Below, in pieces: positions 15,316 to 24,070 of a stretch of 64,000 nucleotides of DNA; within the stretch, counting starts at the first letter, position 1; each line of letters begins with the position of its first letter. Below the pieces are notes generated by a model. That model was not told the origin of the DNA, searched no databases, and saw only the letters and a list, made by a program, of their open reading frames with translations. The translations under genes and the position numbers were made by a program. Origin of the DNA: Rhizobium sp. R635 (GTDB taxonomy: Bacteria > Pseudomonadota > Alphaproteobacteria > Rhizobiales > Rhizobiaceae); NCBI RefSeq assembly GCF_002211285.1, contig NZ_LOKX01000032.1, positions 186,001-250,000 of the forward strand, read 5' to 3'.

Positions 15316-17694
15316 ATGGTCTTGTCCGACGATCTGCACACGATCATTGCAATGGGCGGCACTTTGTCGAGCCTGCCCGGCATCGGCGATCGCCTTGCGC
15401 AACAGGGTATCGTGATCGATGTTCACCACGACCGGAATGAATTCCACCGGCGTGCAGGCAGCCGCCCCCTGCCGGAGCTGATCGTGCTGGACGCCGCATC
15501 GCCGGAGGGGCGCGGTCTGGAAGACTGCCGCCGTCTCAAGGAAGACGTTGGCACCCGCGATATTCCGGTGATCATCCTCGTCTCGCCGCAGGATGAGGAA
15601 AGCACGGTTGCAGGGCTTGCCGCCGGGGCGGTGGATTGTGTTTCCAGCCTCGTCTCCGCCACGGAGCTCGTCGCCCGCATCAAGAGACATATCGCGCTCG
15701 GCGCGGTTCACGCGCGGCTGCAGGGACGGAATGAACAGCTCGATACGGCGCTTGCCAGCATGGGGCAGGGCGTATGTCTGTTCGATGAGGGCGGCCGGCT
15801 GCTGCTTTCCAACAGCCGTTACGCGGAAGTCTACGGCCTCGATCCCTCCGTCATCCATCCGGGGCAATCGCTCGAGGACATCCTGAACCTGCGCCACGAA
15901 GTAGGCGCCGTTCCCTTCACGTCGACCTCCGAATATCTCGTCTGGGCCGAGGCGACCAATACGGGCGATACGCCCCAGGATTGGGTCAAGGAACTCAAGT
16001 CGGGCCAGATCATCCGCGGTTATCACCAGCGCACGCGCGACGGCGGCTGGGTATCGACCCACGAGGATATCACCCAGGCCTGGCTCGCCGAGAAAGCCCT
16101 TGCCAAGGCGCATCTTCAGGCAGAGCACGCCGAACAGGAAGCGCGCGCCGCGCATGCCCGGCTTCTCGCCGCTTTCGAGGTCGTTCCGGAAGGGCTCGTC
16201 CTGTTCGACGCCGAGGACCGCTTCGTCCTGTGGAACCGCCGATATGAACAGCTTTATGAGGAAAGCGGCGACAAGCTTCTGAAAGGAATGCGTTTCGAGG
16301 ATCGTCTGCGCGCGGGTATCGAATGCGGCCAATATCCGGAAGCGATCGGACGCGAGGAGGAATGGCTCGCCGAGCGGCTGGCATATCATACCCGGCCCAG
16401 CAGCAAGCACGAGCAGCGCCTGCCCGGAAACCGATGGATACGGATCGAAGAACGGCGCATTTCCGATGGCGGCAGCGTCGGTATCCGCGTCGATATCACC
16501 GATCTCAAGATGCAGGAAGCCTCGTTCAGGCTGCTGTTCGAAGGCAACCCGATGCCCATGTGGGTCTATGATCGGGAAACGCTGAAATTTCTCCACGTCA
16601 ACCAGGCCGCCATAGACCATTACGGTTATAGCCTGGACCAATTCCTGACCATGACGCTGCTCGACATCCAGGTGCCGGAGAACGTGGCCCAGCCGAAAGC
16701 CGTCTTCGATGCGGAGGATCAGGTTGCCTCGACCAGCGCTTCCCGGCATCTCAAGGTAGACGGCGCGGCCATCGACGTCACGGTCTATTCCACCTGCCTG
16801 AACTACAAGGGCAGTGCGGCATCGCTGATGGCCGTCGTCGACGTCACCGAAGCCAAGCGCGCCGAAAAGGCGCTGCTGCACCACCGCGACACGCTGGAAG
16901 AGATGGTGCGCTCGCGCACCGTCGAACTGGCGCGGCAGACCGAAGAACTCGAACGGATGCTCGAACAGGAAAAGCAGATCAACGAATTGCAGCGCCAGTT
17001 CGTCTCGATGGCATCTCATGAATTCCGCACTCCGCTCGCGGTGATCGACGGCGCGGCGCAGCGGCTCATCCGCCGCAAGGAGGCGGCGACGCCGGAATTC
17101 CTCGCCGAAAAGGCGGAGCAGATCCGAAGCTCGGTGTCCCGTATGCTCGAACTGATGGAAAGCATTCTTGCCGCGGGCCGGCTGGATCACGGCCGGATCG
17201 CCATCGTCCATAAGCCCTGCTCGATTACCGAGATCATCGAAACCTGCAGCGCCCGCCAGGAAAGCATCCGGCGTTCCCACCGTTTCCTGCTCGAACTGGA
17301 TAGGCTTCCCCCGACCATCTTCGGCGATCAACCCGCTCTCGACCAGGTCTTCAGCAACCTCTTCTCGAATGCCGTGAAATACGCGCCGGACGCTCCGAAC
17401 GTCCACGTCACCGGCTGGCAGGAAGGGGATAGCGTCTGCATCAAGGTGCGCGACGAAGGCATCGGCATCGATGCCGACGACCTTCCGAAGATGTTCCAGC
17501 GCTATTTCCGCGCCAGAAGCTCCACAGGCATCGCCGGCACCGGCATCGGCCTCAATCTCGTCAAACAGATCATCGAGCTTCACGGCGGAACGATCGAGGT
17601 GACGAGCAGCCGCGGGAACGGCACGACGTTTACGCTCAGGCTTCCGGTCGGCGCGGAGATGTCGGATGAACTGCGCGTTGCTGCTGGCCGCTAG
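15316..17694 (+). CDS. PAS-domain sensor histidine kinase with N-terminal receiver-like domain
   Basis: A 792-residue soluble kinase. Residues 1-125 resemble a response-regulator receiver (ELIVLDAASPEG with a possible phosphate-accepting Asp) but lack the usual acidic pair near the N-terminus. Two PAS-like modules follow (GQGVCLFDEGGRLLLSNSRY; EGLVLFDAEDRFVLWNRRYE), then a third PAS (NPMPMWVYDRETLKFLHVNQ), a coiled coil, HisKA with His568 (MASHEFRTPLAV) and an ATPase domain (NLFSNAVKYAP, DEGIGID, GTGIGLNLV). No membrane span or linked regulator gene is present. The ATG at 15316 directly follows GGGGG, so TTG at 15322 may be used instead. Confidence 0.9.
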   Translation: MVLSDDLHTIIAMGGTLSSLPGIGDRLAQQGIVIDVHHDRNEFHRRAGSRPLPELIVLDAASPEGRGLEDCRRLKEDVGTRDIPVIILVSPQDEESTVAGLAAGAVDCVSSLVSATELVARIKRHIALGAVHARLQGRNEQLDTALASMGQGVCLFDEGGRLLLSNSRYAEVYGLDPSVIHPGQSLEDILNLRHEVGAVPFTSTSEYLVWAEATNTGDTPQDWVKELKSGQIIRGYHQRTRDGGWVSTHEDITQAWLAEKALAKAHLQAEHAEQEARAAHARLLAAFEVVPEGLVLFDAEDRFVLWNRRYEQLYEESGDKLLKGMRFEDRLRAGIECGQYPEAIGREEEWLAERLAYHTRPSSKHEQRLPGNRWIRIEERRISDGGSVGIRVDITDLKMQEASFRLLFEGNPMPMWVYDRETLKFLHVNQAAIDHYGYSLDQFLTMTLLDIQVPENVAQPKAVFDAEDQVASTSASRHLKVDGAAIDVTVYSTCLNYKGSAASLMAVVDVTEAKRAEKALLHHRDTLEEMVRSRTVELARQTEELERMLEQEKQINELQRQFVSMASHEFRTPLAVIDGAAQRLIRRKEAATPEFLAEKAEQIRSSVSRMLELMESILAAGRLDHGRIAIVHKPCSITEIIETCSARQESIRRSHRFLLELDRLPPTIFGDQPALDQVFSNLFSNAVKYAPDAPNVHVTGWQEGDSVCIKVRDEGIGIDADDLPKMFQRYFRARSSTGIAGTGIGLNLVKQIIELHGGTIEVTSSRGNGTTFTLRLPVGAEMSDELRVAAGR

Positions 17695-17724
17695 GTTTGG
17701 GGCGGAATCAAGCACAACGACGGA

Positions 17725-17741
17725 GGCCTTGAGGAAAGGCC
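17725..17741. terminator. hairpin between convergent kinase and antitoxin genes
   Basis: GGCCTT (17725-17730) pairs with AAGGCC (17736-17741), with partial extension outward through ACGG/CGT. It fills the 48-base gap between two converging genes and may serve both. No long T-run is visible. Confidence 0.35.
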
Positions 17742-17742
17742 G

Positions 17743-17985
17743 TTAGGGGCGTTGTCCTTCATCGCGCCAAGCGCGGATCTCCTCCGGCGTCGTCAACTGA
17801 CGGCCGGCGCGTTGCGCCCTGATCTCGGCAATCAGCGCATCGATATCGTTTTCTCGACGGATGCGGGAAAGGCGGGCAACGGGCGTGTTGCCTCGCGAGA
17901 TGATAACGTCTTCGCCTGCTTCGACCTTTACCAGCAATTTGGACAGATGAGTTTTTGCTTCGCCGACCTTAACTTTGACCGTCAT
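17743..17985 (-). CDS. Phd/YefM-type antitoxin without an adjacent toxin
   Basis: An 80-residue protein starting MTVKVKVGEAKTHLSKLL and continuing VEAGEDVIISRGNTPVARL: the N-terminal DNA-binding fold of Phd/YefM antitoxins. Residues 45-80 form the flexible toxin-binding tail. In typical operons a VapC or Doc toxin follows within a few bases. Here the downstream side is the converging kinase gene, and the upstream 258 bases hold no toxin-like frame. It is either a solitary regulator or a remnant. Confidence 0.85.
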   Translation of the reverse strand: MTVKVKVGEAKTHLSKLLVKVEAGEDVIISRGNTPVARLSRIRRENDIDALIAEIRAQRAGRQLTTPEEIRAWRDEGQRP

Positions 17986-18243
17986 GACGGTTCTCCCTTA
18001 TTTGTATAGCTGGTCGAGCTCGCTGCTCGCGCAACGATGGGCTCGAAATCGCGAATTAGTCAATCGCAAAGCTGGCGGATCATCGGGATAATGAAGAACG
18101 GGCTAGTCGCTATATCTTGGACGGGCCGGCCGAACAAACTGCCGAAGCGTCTGTGGAAGTGACCGTACAAATGCCGGAAAAGCGTTTAAGCCTGTCGTTT
18201 GCCAAGGCTTTGCATTGCAGCAGCTTTCATAGGTTTTACGCTA

Positions 18244-18942
18244 TTGACGACAATATTTCTTCTTCGACACGGTGAGACGATCTGGAATGCCGCCGGCCGC
18301 TTTCAAGGTCAAAAGGATTCCCCTCTCACTCAGAGAGGGCAGCAGCAAGCGGATCAGATGGGTGAACTTCTCGCCCGCGAACTCAAGCGGTACGCCGGCC
18401 AGATCGACATTCATGTCAGCCCGTTGGGTCGCACAAAGGAAACGGCGGCGCGGATTGGACGATATGTGCCATTGGCCAGCCGCGACGAACCACGTTTGAT
18501 GGAGGTTACGACTGGATCATGGGACGGCATGAGCCACTATGAAATCGATATGGAATATCCGGGCATGCTCGAAGGTGCCAACGGTTTCGACTGGTTCTTT
18601 CGATCGCCGGATGGAGAAACATTCGATGCAGCCTTTGCCCGCGTCGAGGAATGGTTGTCGGGACTTCGCTCGACGACGATCGCCATATCCCACGGACTGA
18701 CGGGGAGGCTGATACGAGGTGTGTATCTCGGACTGTCCAGACGGGAAATGCTGGAACTGCCGGTGCCGCAATGCGGATTCTATCGCCTTCAAAATGGTCA
18801 AGCCGAACTTGTTGAATCTCCGCCGACGAAACGCGATCGCAGTGTCGACCTGACGGCAATGCTCAGCGATCAGGAGCTTGCGGCGATTGTGAAGTCACAT
18901 ATGGAGCTGGGGCTCAATCACCTCGACTTCGATCTGCCATGA
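18244..18942 (+). CDS. histidine phosphatase (phosphoglycerate-mutase-like) family protein
   Basis: A 232-residue enzyme of the histidine phosphatase superfamily. The catalytic RHG motif is near the N-terminus (IFLLRHGETIWN), substrate-binding SPLGRTKETA follows, and the second catalytic His lies in AISHGLTGRLIRG. The TTG at 18244 puts RHG at the normal position 8-10; the frame is open further up to 18199. Substrate cannot be told. Base composition is lower in GC than the neighbours, and the flanking 17986-18243 gap shows no gene, which may point to acquired DNA. Confidence 0.8.
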   Translation: MTTIFLLRHGETIWNAAGRFQGQKDSPLTQRGQQQADQMGELLARELKRYAGQIDIHVSPLGRTKETAARIGRYVPLASRDEPRLMEVTTGSWDGMSHYEIDMEYPGMLEGANGFDWFFRSPDGETFDAAFARVEEWLSGLRSTTIAISHGLTGRLIRGVYLGLSRREMLELPVPQCGFYRLQNGQAELVESPPTKRDRSVDLTAMLSDQELAAIVKSHMELGLNHLDFDLP

Positions 18943-18970
18943 GCGGCAGACAGCGCGCGCCCTCACTAAA

Positions 18971-20821
18971 CTACATCAGAAGCGCGAATGCCGGCACCCG
19001 CACGCCGTTCTCACGGAAGTGCCGCTCCAACTCACCAAGATCCGGGCAGGCCGGTGGGTTGTCCAGCGCCTGTGCCCAATTCTCATGAACAGGCAGAGCC
19101 ATTGCCGCGGTCACAAGCACGGTTATTCCCGGGGCGATGTCGCCGCGCAGTTGCGGCAGCAGGGTCTTGGCGTGGATGAGGTTGGTGTTGGGGATCGGGC
19201 TCATCGCGTGGCCGGTTCTCGGATGAGGCGAGAGGTCGACGATGGCGCTGATGTCGGTCTGACCGTGCCAGACGGCATGGCCTTCCGCCTGCTCGGATCG
19301 GTCGGCGTTGAAATCGGCGCGCTCGATCGCAAAGCCGCCCTCGATGGTGCTGAGTGCACGCGGCGTCGCGATGCGGTGGATGCGGATGTGCCAGGGATTG
19401 GCGGGAAGCAGCCAGGTTTCGATGGTGACGTCGTTCCAGGGGCGCCAGCGGGAATAGAGCCGGTCGCCTGCGATCAGCGCCTCCTCCATGATTTCGCGCA
19501 TGCGGAAATGGACGCCATCATCGGAGAGGCCGAGCATGCCGTCGAAGCTTGCGGCGGTAAAATTCCGGTCGTCGGCTTCGATGTTGAAGGCGTAGCGGGT
19601 GGAATAGACGAATTTCGAATATTTCTCGTTTGCGCCGCGCATCTTGTCGTGCTGCTGGCCGGAGGAAAGCACGACCACATTTCCCGGCGTGTGCATGGCG
19701 ACCATTCCGGCTTGCTTCAGCGCAATAGGCTCGGGGAAAACAGGCTGCGGCGCCTCCGCAGCGGTCCAGAACGGATGATCGGCGGCAAGGGCGAGCGGCA
19801 GGAAGAATTTCAGCGCCCAATAGGGCGAGCCGGGCGAATTGTAGCTCTCGCTCATCAAGAGGTTCGGATAGCCGTAGCCGACGGAGAGCACGCCATCGCG
19901 ATCGGCAATGGGTATGGCCGACCACCAGCGGATATGACGCATGTAGTAGCCTTTGATCTCAGCCCAAGGCAGCGCCTCGACGCCGGCAAAGGCGAGCGCG
20001 CCCCAGAAGCCGCCGGCCGCGAAGCGATAGGCCTGGCTGCGGCCGAAGGCGAGGGCGGCGCCATCGGGGCCAAACCAGTGGCGGATATCCCCGGCAAAGG
20101 TCCGGGCGCGATCGCGGAAGCGCTCCTTGCGGGCTTCGTCGCCGCGCGCCAGCACGGTGTAGATCAGGCCGTAGAAATGCATGGCGAAGGGAATGTAGTG
20201 GTCGACCCGCCTGACCGGCCCGTCGCGATACCAGCCGTCGCCGAGGTCGAAGGCTTCCAACTCGTCGAGATAGGCGACGGTTTTGCCGTGGTCGAACGCC
20301 ACGCCGACGCGCTCCAGCCCGAGATCGATGAGGACGCGGAAGAATTTCCAGTTGTTATCGATGAATTCCAGTTCGCGCGCCGCAAGCAGATAGGCGGCAA
20401 CAGTCTTCTTCTGACTGTCGTCAAGCGGCTCCCAGATATGTTCGGGCACGAGCGCCAGCGCGAAGCCGACGGCTGCGAGCTCGACGAGCCGCTGGTTGCG
20501 GTCGGCGAGATCGCCCCAATATTCGGGATGGGCGGGATTGGTCCCGTTTGCAAGGCCGCGCCGATAGAGATCCCAATGCGGAAAATGTCCGCCGCCGGCA
20601 GCAAGGGGAACGATGCCCCAGAGCGGCCGGGCAAACCCTTCCAGGTCAGCCGCCGCCCGGTCGAAGATCGCGCCGGCTGCACCGAGACGCACGCGGGCGC
20701 CGCCTTCGGAAAAATAGGGCAGGAGCGGCGCGAAGAGATCGTTGACGGCCTTGGCGAGGTCGTCGCGGGTCCTCAGGGGATTGCCGAAAAGCGGGTTGGC
20801 CCTGGCGGGATCATAAATCAT
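18971..20821 (-). CDS. DUF2264-family putative glycosidase
   Basis: A 616-residue protein beginning NPLFGNPLRTRDDLAKAVND and containing GGHFPHWDLYRRGLANGTNP and FGRSQAYRFAAGGFWGALAF. This is the DUF2264 family, an alpha/alpha-toroid followed by a beta-rich C-terminal domain. Family members are grouped with glycoside hydrolases in CAZy, at least one reported as a glucuronidase (recalled as GH154). No signal peptide, so it acts in the cytoplasm. It is the last gene of the leftward uronide operon, after a strong intercistronic hairpin. Removing a terminal uronic acid from an imported oligosaccharide is the likely role. Confidence 0.85.
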   Translation of the reverse strand: MIYDPARANPLFGNPLRTRDDLAKAVNDLFAPLLPYFSEGGARVRLGAAGAIFDRAAADLEGFARPLWGIVPLAAGGGHFPHWDLYRRGLANGTNPAHPEYWGDLADRNQRLVELAAVGFALALVPEHIWEPLDDSQKKTVAAYLLAARELEFIDNNWKFFRVLIDLGLERVGVAFDHGKTVAYLDELEAFDLGDGWYRDGPVRRVDHYIPFAMHFYGLIYTVLARGDEARKERFRDRARTFAGDIRHWFGPDGAALAFGRSQAYRFAAGGFWGALAFAGVEALPWAEIKGYYMRHIRWWSAIPIADRDGVLSVGYGYPNLLMSESYNSPGSPYWALKFFLPLALAADHPFWTAAEAPQPVFPEPIALKQAGMVAMHTPGNVVVLSSGQQHDKMRGANEKYSKFVYSTRYAFNIEADDRNFTAASFDGMLGLSDDGVHFRMREIMEEALIAGDRLYSRWRPWNDVTIETWLLPANPWHIRIHRIATPRALSTIEGGFAIERADFNADRSEQAEGHAVWHGQTDISAIVDLSPHPRTGHAMSPIPNTNLIHAKTLLPQLRGDIAPGITVLVTAAMALPVHENWAQALDNPPACPDLGELERHFRENGVRVPAFALLM

Positions 20822-20848
20822 CGTCAGCTCGATACTTAAAAACAGGAT

Positions 20849-20879
20849 CGGCCGCGGGCCGGATACTGGCCCGCGGCCG
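20849..20879 (-). terminator. strong hairpin between binding-protein gene and DUF2264 gene
   Basis: CGGCCGCGGGCC (20849-20860) pairs over 12 bp with GGCCCGCGGCCG (20868-20879). On the minus strand it is followed by TCCTGTTTTTAAG. It should end or attenuate most transcripts after the binding-protein gene, lowering expression of the DUF2264 gene. Confidence 0.65.
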
Positions 20880-20896
20880 TTGATATCGCGTGAGGC

Positions 20897-22171
20897 TTAC
20901 TTGATGGCCTTCACGCCTTCGGTCATTTCCTTCAGCCCGTCGTCGATGGAGGTGTTGTCGGTCATGATCGCGTCATGCGCCCGGTTGAGCACCACTTCGA
21001 TCTTGGCGGCGTTCGGGTTGACCGCCATCTCCAGATAGGCCTTCGAGGGTATCAGTGCTTCCTTGCTGGCCGCGTCCTCGGGGAAGCCGGGCGTTGCCGC
21101 GATCTTGGCGCTGACGTCAGCGGTCTTGAGCGCGGGGAAGGTGCCGGTCGAGGCGATGACGGCCGCGCCCTCGGGGCCGGTGACGAACTTGATGAAATCG
21201 AGCGCGGCTTCCTTGTGCTCGGAATTGGCGTTGACCGCGAGGCCCGAGATTTGCGCTGCCGTCGTGCCGGCCGCAACGCCGTCGGGATGCGGGAACTTCA
21301 CGATGCCCCAGTTCTTGCTCTTCGATTCACCCGACTTCACCTTGGTGATCTGGGTGCCGACGAACCAGGTCCCCATCGGCAGCATGCCGATCGTGCCGTT
21401 GAAGAAGAGCGCCGAATAATGCGTGTTCGACGTCTTCAGGAAGGCGTAGGAGGGGATCGCGCCGTCCTTCTGCAGGGTGAGTGCCCGTTCGTACCAGGGC
21501 TTCAGGAAAGCATAATCGCCATCGACCAGCGTGTGTTTTCCGTCGAGGATGCCGGGCAGCTGGACGGTCGAGCGCCAGGTATGCAGCAGCGCGCCATAGG
21601 TCTTGTTGGTGCCCATGCCGCCGGCAAGCTTCTCGGCGGTTTCGTCGAACTGCGCCCAGGTCATGTCATTCGTGGGATAGGGCACGCCGGCTTTGTCGAA
21701 AATGTCCTTGTTGTAATAGACGACCCAGAAGTCGGAGCGGAACGGTATCGAATAGATCTTGCCGTCGATGGTCAGTTCTTCGATCAGGCCGCCATAGGGC
21801 GCCGGATCGATCTTCTGGTCCTTCACGAAGCCGCTGAGATCGGCGATGTTGCCGGCGCGGACCAGGTTGGTATAGCCCGGCACGTCCTTGACGGTGACGA
21901 CGTCGATGTCTTTCGAGCCGCCGGTCAGCTGCGTCGAGATCATCTGCTGATAGTCCTGCGAGCCGAGATCCATCGGCTCGAACTTCACGTTGGGATGCTT
22001 GGCCTGATAGGCCTCGATCAGCGGCTTGTAATAAGCTGTCTTGTCCCAGTCCCACAAAGCCCATTTGAGCGTCACGGCGTCCTCGGCAAGTGCGGCACCT
22101 GCCGTCGTTGCGGCCAAGGTGAAACCCGCCACGGCGAGTTTCATCGTCCTCCCGAATTTATCCATATACAT
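20897..22171 (-). CDS. CUT1 sugar ABC transporter substrate-binding protein
   Basis: A 424-residue periplasmic protein with a cleavable signal (MKLAVAGFTLAATTAGAALA, cut near AEDAV) and the extracellular solute-binding type 1 fold: VTLKWALWDWDK, KDIDVVTVKDVPGYTNLVRA, IPFRSDFWVVYYNKDIFDKA, GTWFVGTQI. The start at 22171 is set by AAGGAG seven bases upstream; longer starts lack one. It is co-transcribed with two permeases, an ATPase, GH88 and DUF624. With GH88 in the operon, the ligand is probably an unsaturated uronic-acid-containing oligosaccharide. Confidence 0.93.
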   Translation of the reverse strand: MYMDKFGRTMKLAVAGFTLAATTAGAALAEDAVTLKWALWDWDKTAYYKPLIEAYQAKHPNVKFEPMDLGSQDYQQMISTQLTGGSKDIDVVTVKDVPGYTNLVRAGNIADLSGFVKDQKIDPAPYGGLIEELTIDGKIYSIPFRSDFWVVYYNKDIFDKAGVPYPTNDMTWAQFDETAEKLAGGMGTNKTYGALLHTWRSTVQLPGILDGKHTLVDGDYAFLKPWYERALTLQKDGAIPSYAFLKTSNTHYSALFFNGTIGMLPMGTWFVGTQITKVKSGESKSKNWGIVKFPHPDGVAAGTTAAQISGLAVNANSEHKEAALDFIKFVTGPEGAAVIASTGTFPALKTADVSAKIAATPGFPEDAASKEALIPSKAYLEMAVNPNAAKIEVVLNRAHDAIMTDNTSIDDGLKEMTEGVKAIK

Positions 22172-22211
22172 TCCTGTTCTCCTTCCCTGGATCGTCTCTG
22201 GATCAGTTGTT

Positions 22212-22925
22212 TTATGAAGCGTTTGGTGCATGCGGTTTACGGTGCGGGGGCAAGTCCAGAACCATCACCGCCGTCCGATGGACGCCGAATGCGACGGCGA
22301 ACATTCCGAGTGAAAAATTGAAGGTTGCCGGCATGAAGACGGAAACCGGATAGAAGAGGATATGCGCGAGCCACAGGGCGGCATTGAAGGCGAGTGCTGC
22401 AAGCGCCGGAAGCGGACGGACGACGGAGGCGAGCGCGGCGAGGCGCAGCAGCCGCAGCGCCGGCAGATCGCGCATCACCATCAGCACGATGAGATGGCAG
22501 GCGGTGACGGCGAGGAAGGCGGTCGCGACGAGGGCGATCGCGAGCGGTGCAGCCAGCATCAGATTATCACGCGCGCCGGCGGCATAGGTGACGATCGCAT
22601 GGACGCCGATTGCAAGCGCGCCTGCCAAGGCGAGGCCCCAGGCGGTGGCGCGCAGGAAGTATCGTCGGAATGCTTCGGTGAAGTCCCTGAGCAGATAGGT
22701 GTTGCGGTCTTCGACCAAGGCGACCGAGACGCGGGCCATGGCCACGAGTGCTGCCGGCAGCGTCACCACGAGGAGCGAGGCCAGCAGGAACAGGATGTTC
22801 AGCTTGACCATCTCCCACCATTCGCGGGCGAGGATGTCGGCGAAGAGCGCAAGGCCGGTCTTTGCAGGCGCATCCTTCGGAATGCCCGGCCCCTCCTTCG
22901 TCCACATGTCCCGCAACCACTGCAT
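22212..22925 (-). CDS. DUF624 (YesL-like) membrane protein
   Basis: A 237-residue integral membrane protein with about five hydrophobic helices (LNILFLLASLLVVTLPAALV; LALAGALAIGVHAIV; APLAIALVATAFLAV; LPALAALAFNAALWLAHIL; FNFSLGMFAVAFG). The N-terminal WEMVKLNILFLL segment is typical of DUF624, whose Bacillus member YesL is encoded with a rhamnogalacturonan transporter and hydrolases. The biochemical role is unknown; a transporter accessory role is inferred from repeated linkage. Ribosome-binding site GGGAGA precedes the ATG. Confidence 0.88.
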   Translation of the reverse strand: MQWLRDMWTKEGPGIPKDAPAKTGLALFADILAREWWEMVKLNILFLLASLLVVTLPAALVAMARVSVALVEDRNTYLLRDFTEAFRRYFLRATAWGLALAGALAIGVHAIVTYAAGARDNLMLAAPLAIALVATAFLAVTACHLIVLMVMRDLPALRLLRLAALASVVRPLPALAALAFNAALWLAHILFYPVSVFMPATFNFSLGMFAVAFGVHRTAVMVLDLPPHRKPHAPNAS

Positions 22926-22945
22926 GGCCGTCTCCCGAAGGCGCC

Positions 22946-24055
22946 TCAGTAAAGAATCGAGCGTTCCGTTTCCTTGTCGAACAGCTGCGCATTGCTCATG
23001 TCGGCGACCAGCGTCGCCTCTTCGCCGATGCCAGGCCGGAAGCGCGGCGAGACGCGGGCGATGAGATTGCGCCCGCCTGCCACCATGTTCAGGTGCACTT
23101 CAGAGCCCATGGGTTCGGCTAGCTCCACCACTGCCTTGAGTGGCGCCAGATTCTCGGCTGGAATATCGGCCGGCGGCAGTTCGTGGAAATTCTCCGGACG
23201 GATGCCGAGCACCACGTCGCGGCCCTCATAGGGCGCGATCCTGCCCTTGTCGAAATGGGCGGGCAGCGGCAGTTCCCGGCCGTCGAAGACCGCGACGTAG
23301 CCGTCGCCTCGGCGAAGGATGGTCGAGGGCAGCATGTTCATTTGCGGCGCGCCGATGAAGCCGGCGACGAACATGTTGACGGGACGGTCGTAGAGGTTCT
23401 GCGGCGTATCGACCTGCTGGATGTGCCCATCCTTCATGACGACGATGCGGTCGGCCATGGTCATGGCCTCCACCTGGTCGTGGGTGACGTAGATGAAGGT
23501 GGCGTTGAGCCGCTTGTGCAGCTTGGTGATTTCGCTCCGCATCGTGCCGCGCAGCTTGGCGTCGAGGTTGGAAAGCGGCTCGTCGAGAAGGAAGACGGCC
23601 GGATTGCGCACCATGGCGCGGCCGAGCGCCACGCGCTGGCGCTGCCCGCCCGAAAGCGCCTTCGGCTTGCGGTTCAGGAGATGGGTGATGTCTAGGATTT
23701 TCGCAGCGTCCTGTACCTGGGCATCGATGAAATCGCGCGATACCTTTCGGAGTTGCAGGCCGAAGGCCATGTTCTTGTAGACGGTCATATGCGGGTAGAG
23801 CGCATAGTTCTGGAAGACCATGGCGATATCCCGGTCCTTGGAGGGGACGTCGTTCATCACGTCACCGCCGATCCGGAGCTCGCCGCCCGAAATCTCCTCA
23901 AGGCCGGCGATCATCCTGAGCGTCGTCGATTTGCCGCAGCCGGAAGGACCGACCAGGATGATGAATTCCTTATCGGCGATTTCCAGATCGATATCGTGGA
24001 CGACGGTAAGCGCGCCGTAGGATTTGTTCAGCTCTTTAAGCGAAATGCTGGCCAT
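22946..24055 (-). CDS. sugar ABC transporter ATP-binding protein (UgpC/MsmK type)
   Basis: A 369-residue ATPase: Walker A GPSGCGKS at 36-43, Q-loop Q82, signature LSGGQ at 134-138, Walker B VFLLDEP at 154-160, switch His in IYVTHDQVEAMTMAD. A C-terminal TOBE/MOBE regulatory domain (about 240-369) follows. It energises the two CUT1 permeases at 25247-27036. Its length and C-terminal domain match MalK/UgpC-type subunits that can serve several CUT1 systems; the fucosidase-linked transporter at 40803-43893 lacks an ATPase gene and may borrow one such subunit. Confidence 0.96.
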   Translation of the reverse strand: MASISLKELNKSYGALTVVHDIDLEIADKEFIILVGPSGCGKSTTLRMIAGLEEISGGELRIGGDVMNDVPSKDRDIAMVFQNYALYPHMTVYKNMAFGLQLRKVSRDFIDAQVQDAAKILDITHLLNRKPKALSGGQRQRVALGRAMVRNPAVFLLDEPLSNLDAKLRGTMRSEITKLHKRLNATFIYVTHDQVEAMTMADRIVVMKDGHIQQVDTPQNLYDRPVNMFVAGFIGAPQMNMLPSTILRRGDGYVAVFDGRELPLPAHFDKGRIAPYEGRDVVLGIRPENFHELPPADIPAENLAPLKAVVELAEPMGSEVHLNMVAGGRNLIARVSPRFRPGIGEEATLVADMSNAQLFDKETERSILY

Positions 24056-24070
24056 CGGGTTCTCCTGACG

